Assembly (NCBI GenBank): GCA_002383285.1
Contig: DFXU01000048.1
Location: forward strand, 6,120 to 25,468
DNA from: Caryophanales bacterium UBA4100
Lineage (GTDB): Bacteria > Bacillota > Bacilli > Paenibacillales > UBA4045
DNA length: 19,349 nucleotides
Direction of reading: 5' to 3'
Shown: positions 1 to 7,201 of the stretch, one piece after another
Layout of the letters: each line of letters begins with the position of its first letter
Numbering within the stretch: position 1 is the first letter of the stretch
Notes under the pieces: generated by a model
Seen by the model: the letters and a program-made list of their open reading frames with translations, nothing else
Databases searched by the model: none
What the model was told of the DNA's origin: nothing
Translations under genes and position numbers: made by a program

Positions 1-11
1 AGGTGAACGTT

Positions 12-245
12 GTGTTAGTGCTCTCTCGAAAAACAGGAGAATCCATCATGCTAGGTGATGATATAGAAATCGTAGTGCTTTCTATAGAGAAGGATACGGT
101 TAAGCTGGGTATTACAGCTCCTAAAGCCGTAGCTATATATCGCAAAGAAATTTACTTGGATATCAAGGAATCGAACCTAGAAGCATCCAGAAGTGTCATG
201 TCCCTAAGTGCATTAAGTAAATTATATGATAAGGGAAAAACATAG
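12..245 (+). CDS. csrA: Carbon storage regulator CsrA, translational regulator of flagellin
   Basis: CsrA is a small dimeric RNA-binding protein that recognises GGA motifs in mRNA leaders and blocks ribosome access. In Bacilli it represses flagellin synthesis and is itself antagonised by FliW. The protein begins MLVLSRKTGESIML, the family signature, and contains the GITAPKAVAIYRKEIY segment with the Arg of the RNA-binding edge. Starting at GTG 12 gives 77 aa and the usual MLVLSRK start, with AGGTGA at 1-6 as ribosome site. An in-frame GTG at 3 would overlap that site and add three residues, so it is less likely. It lies just upstream of hag, whose leader carries CsrA-type sites. fliW would be expected left of the window edge but cannot be seen. 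The family call is very secure. Confidence 0.95.
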   Translation: MLVLSRKTGESIMLGDDIEIVVLSIEKDTVKLGITAPKAVAIYRKEIYLDIKESNLEASRSVMSLSALSKLYDKGKT

Positions 246-292
246 ATAGCAAATACCATCCATTTTTTTTATGTTTTTTTCATATTTGCTAT
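246..292 (+). repeat. Inverted repeat with T-tracts in its loop, after csrA
   Basis: Directly after the csrA stop codon, a perfect 10-bp inverted repeat (ATAGCAAATA at 246-255 and TATTTGCTAT at 283-292) encloses a 27-nt loop with runs of eight and seven T. The T-tracts lie inside the loop rather than after the stem, so this is not a standard intrinsic terminator. It could stabilise the csrA 3' end, terminate weakly, or be an operator for the gap before hag. Confidence 0.5.
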
Positions 293-376
293 TCATTTTC
301 TGAAGTCGAATTACGATAACAATAATAGACACTTTATTCATAGGGCGGCCGACCCATGTATGGTGTACTATACTTA

Positions 377-418
377 GGATCCACAAGGATGTGGATTCAA
401 CACATTTCAAGGAGGAAA
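377..418 (+). promoter_or_regulatory. CsrA-binding hairpin and ribosome site in the hag leader
   Basis: A 9-bp stem (377-385 with 390-398, one G-U pair) presents the loop AGGA, so the top of the hairpin reads ACAAGGATGT. This matches the core of the known CsrA consensus RUACARGGAUGU. A second GGA site is the ribosome site AAGGAGG at 409-415, eight bases before the hag ATG. A hairpin GGA plus a site over the Shine-Dalgarno is the arrangement known for CsrA repression of Bacillus subtilis hag. Binding itself is inferred from this resemblance. Confidence 0.75.
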
Positions 419-423
419 TATCA

Positions 424-2796
424 ATGAGAATTAATCACAACATCACAGCGTTGAACACGTACCGTCAATTAAGCAGCAACGGTACACAATCAAGCAAGAA
501 CTTGGAAAAGCTATCTTCAGGTCTACGTATTAACCGTGCAGGCGACGATGCAGCAGGTCTAGCGATCTCTGAGAAAATGAGAGGCCAGATCCGTGGTTTG
601 GATCAAGCAACTCGTAACTCACAAGATGCGATCTCCATGATGCAAACTGCTGAGGGCGCGTTAAACGAGACTCATAGTATTCTTCAACGTATGAAGGAGC
701 TAGCGACACAAGCAGCGAATGATACTTACAATTCAAATGACCGTACTGAAATCCAGAAGGAAATTAACCAATTAACTTCTGAGATTAACAGAATTGGTAA
801 CACAACAGAATTTAATACAAGAAAATTGTTGAATGGTGAAGTTTCTGCTCAATCAGGTGTAGTTACAGCTGGTACCCTAACAGCGGGTACAACTACCTTG
901 GACAATTTAACCTTGGACAAGAAGAGCGCATTAACAGCAGGTAATTACAGCATTGTTGTAGCTGACTCCACTGCAGCTTCAGCAACTCACACAGCTACGG
1001 CTGATATTACCGATGTTAGCATTGATGCTGCATCGACGTTAGCAGCTGGTAACTATCAGGTTACAATAGCAGGTGCGGACACGAAGGCTGCTTCACTTAC
1101 TACTACAGCAGATGCAATAACAGCTGCAACAATCACTCCAAACTCAGTAGTAGCTGATGGCGCTCATACTGTCAATATCACACGTACTGATTCCGTAGCC
1201 ACTTTTACTGCTGCTACTACAGGGTTTACTAATGATACGGTCGCAGTAACTGCACAAGGTGTTACGGGCACTTACACTGTAGAAACTAGTGGAGTTGCTG
1301 AAGCAGCCACTGCAGGAACTGCACATGCTACGGCGGCAGGAGCATTTGCAGTAAATATTGTTGATCCCGCTGCGCTTGATGGCGCTGTAGGTTACCGACT
1401 CGCTTATGTTCAAGAATCAGCAACACCGGGTAATGAAATTTGGAGTGTTGAATTGCAGGATAATACCGGTGCTTCTATTTCTGACAGAATAATCCTTGAT
1501 GACAACGTCCAAAACTACGACTTTAAGTTGGCGGGTGTGGATATCGGAGTATCTGTTACAACGACGGCCGGTGTTAATGCAACTCTGCAAGCACAAGATG
1601 TTGCCAATAATGGTAATTACAGTGAATTTAATGTGAATACACTCGTTTCGTTGGATGATGGCGTGAATCCCGCTGATACAGCAACTTTGCTGGCTACAGC
1701 TGGTGCAGGATCTTTTGCAATAGGTGATTTTACCATTGACCATACTGGCGGAGATTCTCTAACTGCGGGTGGTTCAGATACATTCACTGTAACTAATACA
1801 CTGTCTGCAACATTCAACGGTCTTGATGCACAAGTAACCACTGCACCAGGAGCTGATCTTACCTTCGCAAACGGTGTTACAGTTACAACTTCTAATGATA
1901 TTTCGTTATACGATACTGGTGGTGTTGGTGAAGATTATACAGTAACAGTAGGTACTGTCGAAACTTACACAGCAACAGTAGAGGATAGTCTTGGTGGTGC
2001 AGTTGCTGGTTCGCAAACCGTGTCTGTTGATGGAACAACTGGTGGTACGTATAATCTTGGTAATGGTGTAGAGTTTACATTAGCTGCTGGTGCTACAGTT
2101 TCTGGAGGAGTTGATCATGACTTCACAGTTGCCGTAGGTACTGTATCCACAGCAACTCTAACGAACACTACGACTGCTACTACAGCTGGTACTGCTGACG
2201 TTACTGGTGGAGCAACAACTGCTGACTTCGGTAATGGTCTTACCGTTGATATTGCTGCAACAACAGCTGGAACTGCAACATTCGCAATTAGTGGTGGTGT
2301 TGAAGACAACTCCCTGACTATGCAAGTTGGTGCTAACCAAGGTCAAGGCTTCAAAGTTAGCGTGAATGACATGCGTTCTGAAGCACTCGGTATTAGCTCA
2401 AGTTCAGCCGGTGCTGCTTTAGGTGCCGTAGGTGCAGCATGGACTTCCGCTCAAGACGTTTCTAACGGAACAGACAATAGCGCTAATGAATATGGATTGG
2501 ACGTATCTGATACGGTGAAAGCATCTGCAGCGATTAAGGTCTATGACGATGCTATTAATCAAGTATCCACAGAGCGTTCCCGACTTGGGGCATTCCAGAA
2601 TCGTCTAGAGCACACGATTAACAACCTCGGTACATCATCAGAGAACTTAACAGCTGCTGAATCCCGTATCCGTGACGTTGATATGGCGAGAGAGATGATG
2701 GAGTTCACTAAGAACAACATTCTTACTCAAGCTGCTCAATCAATGTTAGCTCAAGCGAATCAACAGCCTCAAGGCGTACTTCAATTGCTTCGTTAA
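424..2796 (+). CDS. hag: Flagellin, unusually long (790 aa) with a large variable domain
   Basis: This is the structural subunit of the flagellar filament, exported by the flagellar type III system and polymerised under the FliD cap. Residues 1-138 form the conserved N-terminal D0/D1 region (MRINHNITALNTYRQL, then SSGLRINRAGDDAAGLAISE). Roughly 707-790 form the C-terminal D1/D0 region, with RIRDVDMAREMMEFTKNNIL and a final LLR. About 550 residues between them are rich in Thr, Ala, Gly and Val and would make surface-exposed D2/D3-type domains. B. subtilis Hag has about 304 residues. The insert has repeats: TAGNYSIVVA and AAGNYQVTIAG early on, and NGVTV, NGVEF and NGLTV segments at about residues 483, 547 and 604. 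ATG 424 is chosen because AAGGAGG lies eight bases upstream and the flagellin sequence starts there. Several upstream in-frame codons lack a ribosome site. CsrA control is likely. Confidence 0.97.
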   Translation: MRINHNITALNTYRQLSSNGTQSSKNLEKLSSGLRINRAGDDAAGLAISEKMRGQIRGLDQATRNSQDAISMMQTAEGALNETHSILQRMKELATQAANDTYNSNDRTEIQKEINQLTSEINRIGNTTEFNTRKLLNGEVSAQSGVVTAGTLTAGTTTLDNLTLDKKSALTAGNYSIVVADSTAASATHTATADITDVSIDAASTLAAGNYQVTIAGADTKAASLTTTADAITAATITPNSVVADGAHTVNITRTDSVATFTAATTGFTNDTVAVTAQGVTGTYTVETSGVAEAATAGTAHATAAGAFAVNIVDPAALDGAVGYRLAYVQESATPGNEIWSVELQDNTGASISDRIILDDNVQNYDFKLAGVDIGVSVTTTAGVNATLQAQDVANNGNYSEFNVNTLVSLDDGVNPADTATLLATAGAGSFAIGDFTIDHTGGDSLTAGGSDTFTVTNTLSATFNGLDAQVTTAPGADLTFANGVTVTTSNDISLYDTGGVGEDYTVTVGTVETYTATVEDSLGGAVAGSQTVSVDGTTGGTYNLGNGVEFTLAAGATVSGGVDHDFTVAVGTVSTATLTNTTTATTAGTADVTGGATTADFGNGLTVDIAATTAGTATFAISGGVEDNSLTMQVGANQGQGFKVSVNDMRSEALGISSSSAGAALGAVGAAWTSAQDVSNGTDNSANEYGLDVSDTVKASAAIKVYDDAINQVSTERSRLGAFQNRLEHTINNLGTSSENLTAAESRIRDVDMAREMMEFTKNNILTQAAQSMLAQANQQPQGVLQLLR

Positions 2797-2810
2797 TTTT
2801 CAATTTAAGC

Positions 2811-2845
2811 AAGGGAACCCCAGATTATCCAGGGTTCCCTTTTTT
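2811..2845 (+). terminator. Rho-independent terminator after hag
   Basis: A perfect 10-bp stem (AAGGGAACCC at 2811-2820 with GGGTTCCCTT at 2832-2841) is followed by a T-run to 2845. It lies 14 bases after the flagellin stop, as expected for a highly expressed monocistronic hag transcript. Confidence 0.93.
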
Positions 2846-2875
2846 ACTATTATCTCAGAGAGATGAGGCGCGGCT

Positions 2876-3250
2876 ATGGAGAAGTTTATCGATGGCATGA
2901 GAAGAACGATTGATTTGTCCGACACATGCTTGGAAGGTTTGGAGCACATCAGGAAGCGATTAAATGATGGATGTATTGAAGGCACAATCCCACTGATGGT
3001 TGATGTAATTACTGCATTTTCCCAGATTGAAGATTTTATGCTGCCTATTCTTGGTAAATCATTGTTGCCTTCCAATCATATTGAATCGCTAACTTATTCC
3101 CTTCGAAACGCATTTGACCATGCTGTTACTGCTTACAATCAAGAGCAGAATGGGAAGGCTTTGGAGATCTTTCAATTTACTCTTCTGCCGGCTTTTAGAA
3201 AGTGGAAGAGTGAAGTTGATAGCGTCTTTCATCCATACTTACTCTCTTAA
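2876..3250 (+). CDS. Unrecognised 124-aa helical protein in the flagellar block
   Basis: I do not recognise this protein. It is 124 aa, apparently all-helical, with no signal peptide, transmembrane segment or cysteine-based metal site (its only cysteines are in DTCLEGL and DGCIEG). It has amphipathic stretches such as TCLEGLEHIRKRL and a C-terminal segment with aromatic residues (FQFTLLPAFRKWKSEVDSVFHPY). The ATG at 2876 has a GAGG-type site about ten bases upstream. It sits between hag and flaG, downstream of the hag terminator, and is followed by a 105-bp gap with a possible SigD promoter. The position suggests a role in filament assembly, flagellin export or flagellin modification, for example as a small chaperone, but nothing in the sequence proves it. 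Confidence 0.75.
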   Translation: MEKFIDGMRRTIDLSDTCLEGLEHIRKRLNDGCIEGTIPLMVDVITAFSQIEDFMLPILGKSLLPSNHIESLTYSLRNAFDHAVTAYNQEQNGKALEIFQFTLLPAFRKWKSEVDSVFHPYLLS

Positions 3251-3292
3251 AGAGGAATTTATACATAACTTAACCTTCTTATCAAGTAGCTA

Positions 3293-3320
3293 TAATATAT
3301 TGACTGTGAAATACCGATAT
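3293..3320 (+). promoter_or_regulatory. Candidate SigD-type flagellar promoter before flaG
   Basis: ACCGATAT at 3313-3320 matches the SigD -10 GCCGATAT at seven of eight bases. TAAT at 3293-3296 resembles the -35 TAAA, with a 16-base spacer where 15 is usual. The position, 35 bases before the flaG start, fits a late flagellar promoter for flaG-fliD-fliS-fliT. Confidence 0.5.
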
Positions 3321-3355
3321 ATGGATTATATAGATAGCTGTCGGAGGTTATATCA

Positions 3356-3754
3356 ATGGAGATCAATAGTTTAAAGAGCGACCCGGGAACGAGTATTAGA
3401 CCTATAAGCCACGTAGAATCAGTTAAAGAGCTGCATAAACCCACTGAGCGTAAAGAACAATCACATGCCACGGTTCACTCTACTAAAGAAGTGCGTCAAG
3501 CGGAATTGAGAGGTCAGAGCTTCTCTGTCGGTGAAGAGCAATTAATCAAAGTAATTGAGCGTGCCAATAAAGCCATGCAGGGAATTAATACCTCTTTTGA
3601 ATTTGCGATTCATGAAGGAACCAAGGAGATTATGGTTAAGGTTTTGGATAAGGATACTGGTGAAGTTGTTCGGGAGATTCCCTCGGAGAAGATTCTAGAT
3701 ATGGTTGCGAAGATGTGGGAATTATCGGGAATTATCGTAGATGAAAGGGTATAG
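3356..3754 (+). CDS. flaG: Flagellar protein FlaG
   Basis: FlaG proteins are small and of uncertain biochemical role. They are linked to filament length and usually encoded next to fliD. This 132-aa protein has the typical layout: a variable charged N-terminus (about 1-60) and a conserved C-terminal FlaG domain (about 65-130) with FEFAIHEGTKEIMVKVLDKDTGEVVREIPSEKILDMVAKMWE and the ending GIIVDERV. ATG 3356 has the site CGGAGG at a suitable distance. It lies 37 bases upstream of fliD, probably in one transcript with it. Confidence 0.9.
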   Translation: MEINSLKSDPGTSIRPISHVESVKELHKPTERKEQSHATVHSTKEVRQAELRGQSFSVGEEQLIKVIERANKAMQGINTSFEFAIHEGTKEIMVKVLDKDTGEVVREIPSEKILDMVAKMWELSGIIVDERV

Positions 3755-3791
3755 TTGCAATACTATTAGTTAAGGCAAGGAGTGATTGATT

Positions 3792-5315
3792 ATGGTTATG
3801 CGTGTAGGTGGATTAGCTACAGGTATGGATATCGATACTCTTGTGAAAGAATTAATGAATTCACATAGAGCCCCGGTCAATAAATTAGTACAGAAAAAAC
3901 AGGTTTATGAATGGCAGCGAGATGCGTATAAAGAAGTAAATTCAAAGATAACGGAATTTAGGAATAATAAGGTTTTTAATTTCAAACTCGAAAGCACCCT
4001 CTCTACCCAGAAAGCTGTAGTTACAGGCAATACCACAGCTATTGATGCTGTAGCGACTCCTAGTGCGTTAGCGGGATCCCTTACAATTGAGGTGAATTCT
4101 CTCGCCAAATCTGCTAGTAATTACGGTACTGATACGTTCGGAACTGCCGCTTTTGATCCGACCAAGGCACTCGCAGAGCAGAGCACCGCTGGCCATCTAA
4201 CAGGCGGGACTCTAACTGATAGTTATAGCTTTAAGATAAATGGTGTTCAAATTGATGTGGATCCAACCACACAATCACTGAATTCAGTGATTTCTGATAT
4301 TAATAAAAAAACGAATGTTTCGGCGTTCTATGATTCAACAACTCGTCAAATCTCCTTCGTCTCTAAAGAGACGGGAAAAGTGAATGGTTCAGTTGATAAG
4401 AGCGCGATTACTTTTGAAGATATAGGTGGAGGTGACTTCTTAACTAACTTTGCCAGTGTCTCGAATGGTGGACTTAACGAGGTCGCTGCCTTAGATGCCT
4501 CCTTAAATATCAATGGAATGCCAACAAGTCGGACAAGCAATACCTTCCTTGTGAATGGAATCGAAGTTACCCTTAAGGAGGTAAACACAGGTAACCCATC
4601 AACAATTAATATCAGTGTCGATACAGATAAAATCGTAGAATCCATTAAGAAATTCATGGTAGATTACAATGAATTTATAAGTGGCTTACAAAGTAAAGTG
4701 AGTGAATTGAAATACAGGGACTTCCCTCCCCTTACAGATGAACAGAAGAGTGTTATGAAAGAAAAGGATATTGAACTTTGGGAAGCAAAGGCGAAGAGTG
4801 GCTTATTAAGAAGTGACTCTATTATCTCTAAAGCAATCTCGAGTATGCGCCTATCAATTACCTCACAAGTTGTCGATACAGGGAGTAATTATAATACGTT
4901 AAGTTCCATTGGTATAAAAACTGGTGCTTACCAGGAACAGGGTAAACTATATTTAGACGAAACGAAGTTAAGAGAAGCTATTGAGAGTGACCCAGAAGGG
5001 GTAATGGCCCTTATTTCAGGGAACGGTTCTGGTAATCCAAATCGGTCTGATATGGGTATTGCTGAGAGGATGTACGAAGATCTTGATACTGCATTAAGAG
5101 AAATCAAGACCAAGTCGGGTAGTTTTATCTCTTCCAATGATAATAGTTTTATAAGTAACCAAATAAAAAATTTAGATGTTGACATACTGAATAGGAACAA
5201 TCGACTCTCAGCAACTGAGCAAGGTTATTATAGAAAATTTACAGCAATGGAAATGGCTATCAGTCGATTTAATTCCCAGTCTGCTTATCTTGCCAACGCA
5301 TTCGGTGGTCAGTAA
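3792..5315 (+). CDS. fliD: Flagellar filament cap protein FliD (HAP2)
   Basis: FliD forms the oligomeric cap at the filament tip and folds exported flagellin into place. The protein has the N-terminal family signature (RVGGLATGMDIDTLVKELMNSHRAPVNKL), long coiled-coil-like ends, and the C-terminal domain with LSSIGIKTGAYQEQGKLYLDETKLREAIESDPEGVMALISG. The ending MEMAISRFNSQSAYLANAFGG is typical. The length of about 507 aa suits Bacilli FliD. ATG 3792 is favoured because AAGGAG (3777-3782) lies nine bases upstream. TTG 3786 would be too close to it, and ATG 3798 is an alternative. FliS follows 38 bases later. Confidence 0.96.
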   Translation: MVMRVGGLATGMDIDTLVKELMNSHRAPVNKLVQKKQVYEWQRDAYKEVNSKITEFRNNKVFNFKLESTLSTQKAVVTGNTTAIDAVATPSALAGSLTIEVNSLAKSASNYGTDTFGTAAFDPTKALAEQSTAGHLTGGTLTDSYSFKINGVQIDVDPTTQSLNSVISDINKKTNVSAFYDSTTRQISFVSKETGKVNGSVDKSAITFEDIGGGDFLTNFASVSNGGLNEVAALDASLNINGMPTSRTSNTFLVNGIEVTLKEVNTGNPSTINISVDTDKIVESIKKFMVDYNEFISGLQSKVSELKYRDFPPLTDEQKSVMKEKDIELWEAKAKSGLLRSDSIISKAISSMRLSITSQVVDTGSNYNTLSSIGIKTGAYQEQGKLYLDETKLREAIESDPEGVMALISGNGSGNPNRSDMGIAERMYEDLDTALREIKTKSGSFISSNDNSFISNQIKNLDVDILNRNNRLSATEQGYYRKFTAMEMAISRFNSQSAYLANAFGGQ

Positions 5316-5353
5316 CCATTTAATTGATATATACACCCTAGGAGGAACTATTC

Positions 5354-5785
5354 ATGATTAACCAACCTACTATGAATCAACAACTACATCAACAGCAGCA
5401 ACGGAATAAGTATCTTCAGACCTCCATTCAGACGGCAACACCTGCGCAATTACTCATCATGTTATATGATGGAGCTCTCCGCTTCTGTAAAGGTGGGATG
5501 GAAGCTATTCATAATCAGAATTTAGAAGAAGCCAACAGGAGCATATGTCGTGCTGAAGATATAATTATGGAATTAGTAGTAACATTGGATAAATCTTCAC
5601 CTATTGCGGAGGGTTTAGTTAGAATGTATGAATATATGCACTTTAAGCTCATTGAGGCGAACACATATAAGAAGGTTGAGCCAATTGAAGAGGTCATCGG
5701 ATACCTTGTTGAATTAAAGGAGACATGGATTCAAGCAGCAAAACTGATGAACGGAGCCTCTCAACAGGGTGCAGCTAATGCATAG
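5354..5785 (+). CDS. fliS: Flagellin export chaperone FliS
   Basis: FliS binds the disordered C-terminus of newly made flagellin and keeps it monomeric until export. The 143-aa helical protein has the family core YLQTSIQTATPAQLLIMLYDGALRFCKGGMEAI near residues 19-52, and a helical remainder ending WIQAAKLMNGA. Its N-terminus is Gln/Asn-rich (MNQQLHQQQQRNK). TAGGAGGAA lies directly upstream of ATG 5354. In B. subtilis, FliS together with FliW and CsrA feeds into flagellin homeostasis, and those partners are expected at this locus. The stop overlaps the next gene, suggesting coupled translation. Confidence 0.96.
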   Translation: MINQPTMNQQLHQQQQRNKYLQTSIQTATPAQLLIMLYDGALRFCKGGMEAIHNQNLEEANRSICRAEDIIMELVVTLDKSSPIAEGLVRMYEYMHFKLIEANTYKKVEPIEEVIGYLVELKETWIQAAKLMNGASQQGAANA

Positions 5786-6113
5786 CTTAGTCCACTCTTT
5801 GCAGGCGATTACTGAGAATATGGTTGCGCAGCTCGATTATGTAACTGAAGAACAGATTATCTTCTTCATTGATCAGCGCGAACAGCTCGTGCAACAGCTT
5901 CAGCAAATCGAGATAACGGAAGCGGATAGAGAAAAGTATGGTTCTATAGTCCAAGGAGTTCTCAAGCATGACACTGTGATCACGAACAAGCTTGAGGAGC
6001 TTCGTTCTGGAGCAAGTGATGACATTCAGAAGGTGAATGTAGCACGGGTTCAGAATACAGCTTATAGTGCTCCCTACATACAAGATAGCTACTACTTTGA
6101 TAAGAAAAAATAA
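5778..6113 (+). CDS. fliT: FliT-like flagellar protein
   Basis: This is a 111-aa helical protein that overlaps the end of fliS by 8 bases. That is the usual place for FliT, a chaperone for FliD or other export substrates in Bacilli. It has an amphipathic N-terminal helix (MHSLVHSLQAITENMVAQL) and a charged central helix (FFIDQREQLVQQLQQIEITEADREKYG). The polar tail contains several tyrosines. ATG 5778 is preferred because AGGG lies eight bases upstream. An in-frame GTG at 5769 would add three residues. FliT proteins diverge strongly, so the name rests mainly on position, size and helical pattern. A strong terminator follows. Confidence 0.8.
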   Translation: MHSLVHSLQAITENMVAQLDYVTEEQIIFFIDQREQLVQQLQQIEITEADREKYGSIVQGVLKHDTVITNKLEELRSGASDDIQKVNVARVQNTAYSAPYIQDSYYFDKKK

Positions 6114-6132
6114 TCATATGAAGAATCAACCG

Positions 6133-6158
6133 ACTCCACTATGAAGTGGAGTTTTTTA
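6133..6158 (+). terminator. Rho-independent terminator ending the flagellar operon
   Basis: An 8-bp perfect stem (ACTCCACT at 6133-6140 with AGTGGAGT at 6145-6152), a four-base loop and six T in a row form a standard terminator, 19 bases after the fliT-like stop. Confidence 0.93.
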
Positions 6159-6242
6159 TTCTTGAAAATCCTTAAGACAACTTAATGAATTCGATTAATC
6201 CGACTCGGCATCGGTCTTATATACCTGTTCACAACCGTCGGT

Positions 6243-6332
6243 TTATACACATGACTAACATTCTGTAGCACATTTTGACGGCATTATGTACACATCCACA
6301 CCTGTGGATAATGTGGATAACTCTGTGAATAA
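6243..6332. promoter_or_regulatory. Cluster of DnaA boxes upstream of hpf
   Basis: Four 9-mers fit the DnaA box TTATNCACA: TTATACACA at 6243-6251 on the + strand, and three on the - strand seen as TGTGGATAA at 6303-6311 and 6312-6320 and TGTGAATAA at 6324-6332. Two are the perfect TTATCCACA and abut directly. Near matches (one mismatch) lie at 6284-6292 and about 6368-6376. Four in 90 bp is far above chance for a 9-mer. In B. subtilis such clusters outside oriC bind DnaA and affect initiation timing or local transcription. The flanks are AT-rich, but neither dnaA nor dnaN is here, so this is more likely a secondary cluster than the origin. Confidence 0.75.
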
Positions 6333-6335
6333 CTA

Positions 6336-6353
6336 ATGAAAACATGCTTTCAT
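6336..6353. promoter_or_regulatory. 18-bp near-perfect palindrome beside the DnaA boxes
   Basis: ATGAAAACATGCTTTCAT equals its own reverse complement except at one symmetric pair (positions 7 and 12). It begins four bases after the last DnaA box and lies about 120 bases before the hpf start. It looks like an operator for a dimeric regulator, but it does not fit the CcpA or CodY patterns well and its protein is unknown. Confidence 0.45.
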
Positions 6354-6471
6354 AGTGTTAAGTAATTGTGCATACCCGAATGTTCTGATAATTCAAATTA
6401 GCTATGATAATTGTTTTTGTACCTCCTGCAAGAATATGTTAAGATAGATATACGAAAAGGAGGAATTGCCC

Positions 6472-7020
6472 ATGAACATCAACATCCGTGGTGAGAACCT
6501 GGAAGTAACTGGCGCTTTACGGGAATACGTTGAGAAGAAGCTAAGCAGACTCGAACGATATTTGGATATTCCCCCAGAATCTGATGCACATGTAACCCTC
6601 AGAGTACAGAAGGATCGACAGAACGTGGAAGTAACCATCCCTCTTCGCGGAGCTGTATTACGCGCAGAAGAGAAGAATCCAGATATGTATGCTTCGATTG
6701 ACCTTGTTGTGGACAAACTAGAGGGCCAAATTCGTAAGCATAAGACGAAAGCTAATCGCAAGTTTAATAAAGGTGGAATTCGGAACCTATTTGCTGAGAA
6801 TGGTGACTCAACCACTGCTATATATGCTGAGGATGAAGATGAGCTTGAAGTTGTACGAACTAAGAAATTTACGATGAAGCCAATGGATGTGGAAGAAGCG
6901 ATTCTCCAGATGAATTTGATTGGGCACACTTTCTTCGTGTTTGCGAATATGGACAATAATCAGACCAACGTCGTTTATAAGCGAGATGATGGTAGATACG
7001 GCTTAATAGAAACACTTTAA
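6472..7020 (+). CDS. hpf: Ribosome hibernation promoting factor, long form
   Basis: Long HPF binds the 30S decoding region and dimerises 70S ribosomes into inactive 100S particles in stationary phase or stress. The 182-aa protein has an N-terminal RaiA/YfiA domain (about 1-100: MNINIRGENLEVTGALREYVEKKL, then VEVTIPLRGAVLRAEEKNPDMYASIDLVVDKLEGQIRKHKTK). An acidic linker (about 110-128) and a C-terminal dimerisation domain (about 130-182: KFTMKPMDVEEAILQMNLIGHTFFVF to VVYKRDDGRYGLIE) follow. ATG 6472 is chosen because AAAGGAGG (6456-6463) lies eight bases upstream. The in-frame TTG at 6466 is too close. Its 5' region holds the DnaA-box cluster. Confidence 0.96.
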   Translation: MNINIRGENLEVTGALREYVEKKLSRLERYLDIPPESDAHVTLRVQKDRQNVEVTIPLRGAVLRAEEKNPDMYASIDLVVDKLEGQIRKHKTKANRKFNKGGIRNLFAENGDSTTAIYAEDEDELEVVRTKKFTMKPMDVEEAILQMNLIGHTFFVFANMDNNQTNVVYKRDDGRYGLIETL

Positions 7021-7038
7021 CTTACCCACACCTTCATC

Positions 7039-7068
7039 AGTTCCCGATCCCGAAACGGATCGGGAACT
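7039..7068 (+). terminator. Strong hairpin between hpf and secA, no clear U-tract
   Basis: A perfect 12-bp stem (AGTTCCCGATCC at 7039-7050 with GGATCGGGAACT at 7057-7068) has the loop CGAAAC and lies 18 bases after the hpf stop. The following bases TCTGCG are not U-rich, so it may terminate poorly and act more as an RNA 3'-end stabiliser or partial terminator. Confidence 0.5.
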
Positions 7069-7201
7069 TCTGCGTATATATGGGCATGGATGCGGTTGAT
7101 ACACCAGAGTCAAACTGATACAATCTAGGAAAACGACGATAGGGTCACATAGCAGTATAAACTCATATAAGATGTTGTTACGATTCGAAAGGGGTAATCC
7201 C

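Noticed and set aside
301..360. A SigD promoter for hag (TACGATAA at 312-319 or GCCGACCC at 348-355)
   Set aside because: The -10-like matches lack a TAAA-type -35 at the right distance, so no promoter was called. hag may be transcribed from an element I cannot recognise.
6243..6353. The DnaA-box cluster as the chromosomal origin oriC
   Set aside because: No dnaA or dnaN gene is nearby, the neighbours are flagellar, hpf and secA genes, and no clear unwinding element of DnaA-trio type was identified. A secondary cluster is more likely.
6366..6445. SigA- or SigH-like promoter elements before hpf (for example AGAATAT at 6431-6437 or TAAGAT at 6440-6445)
   Set aside because: Each has only one convincing half. 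The -35 partners are poor.
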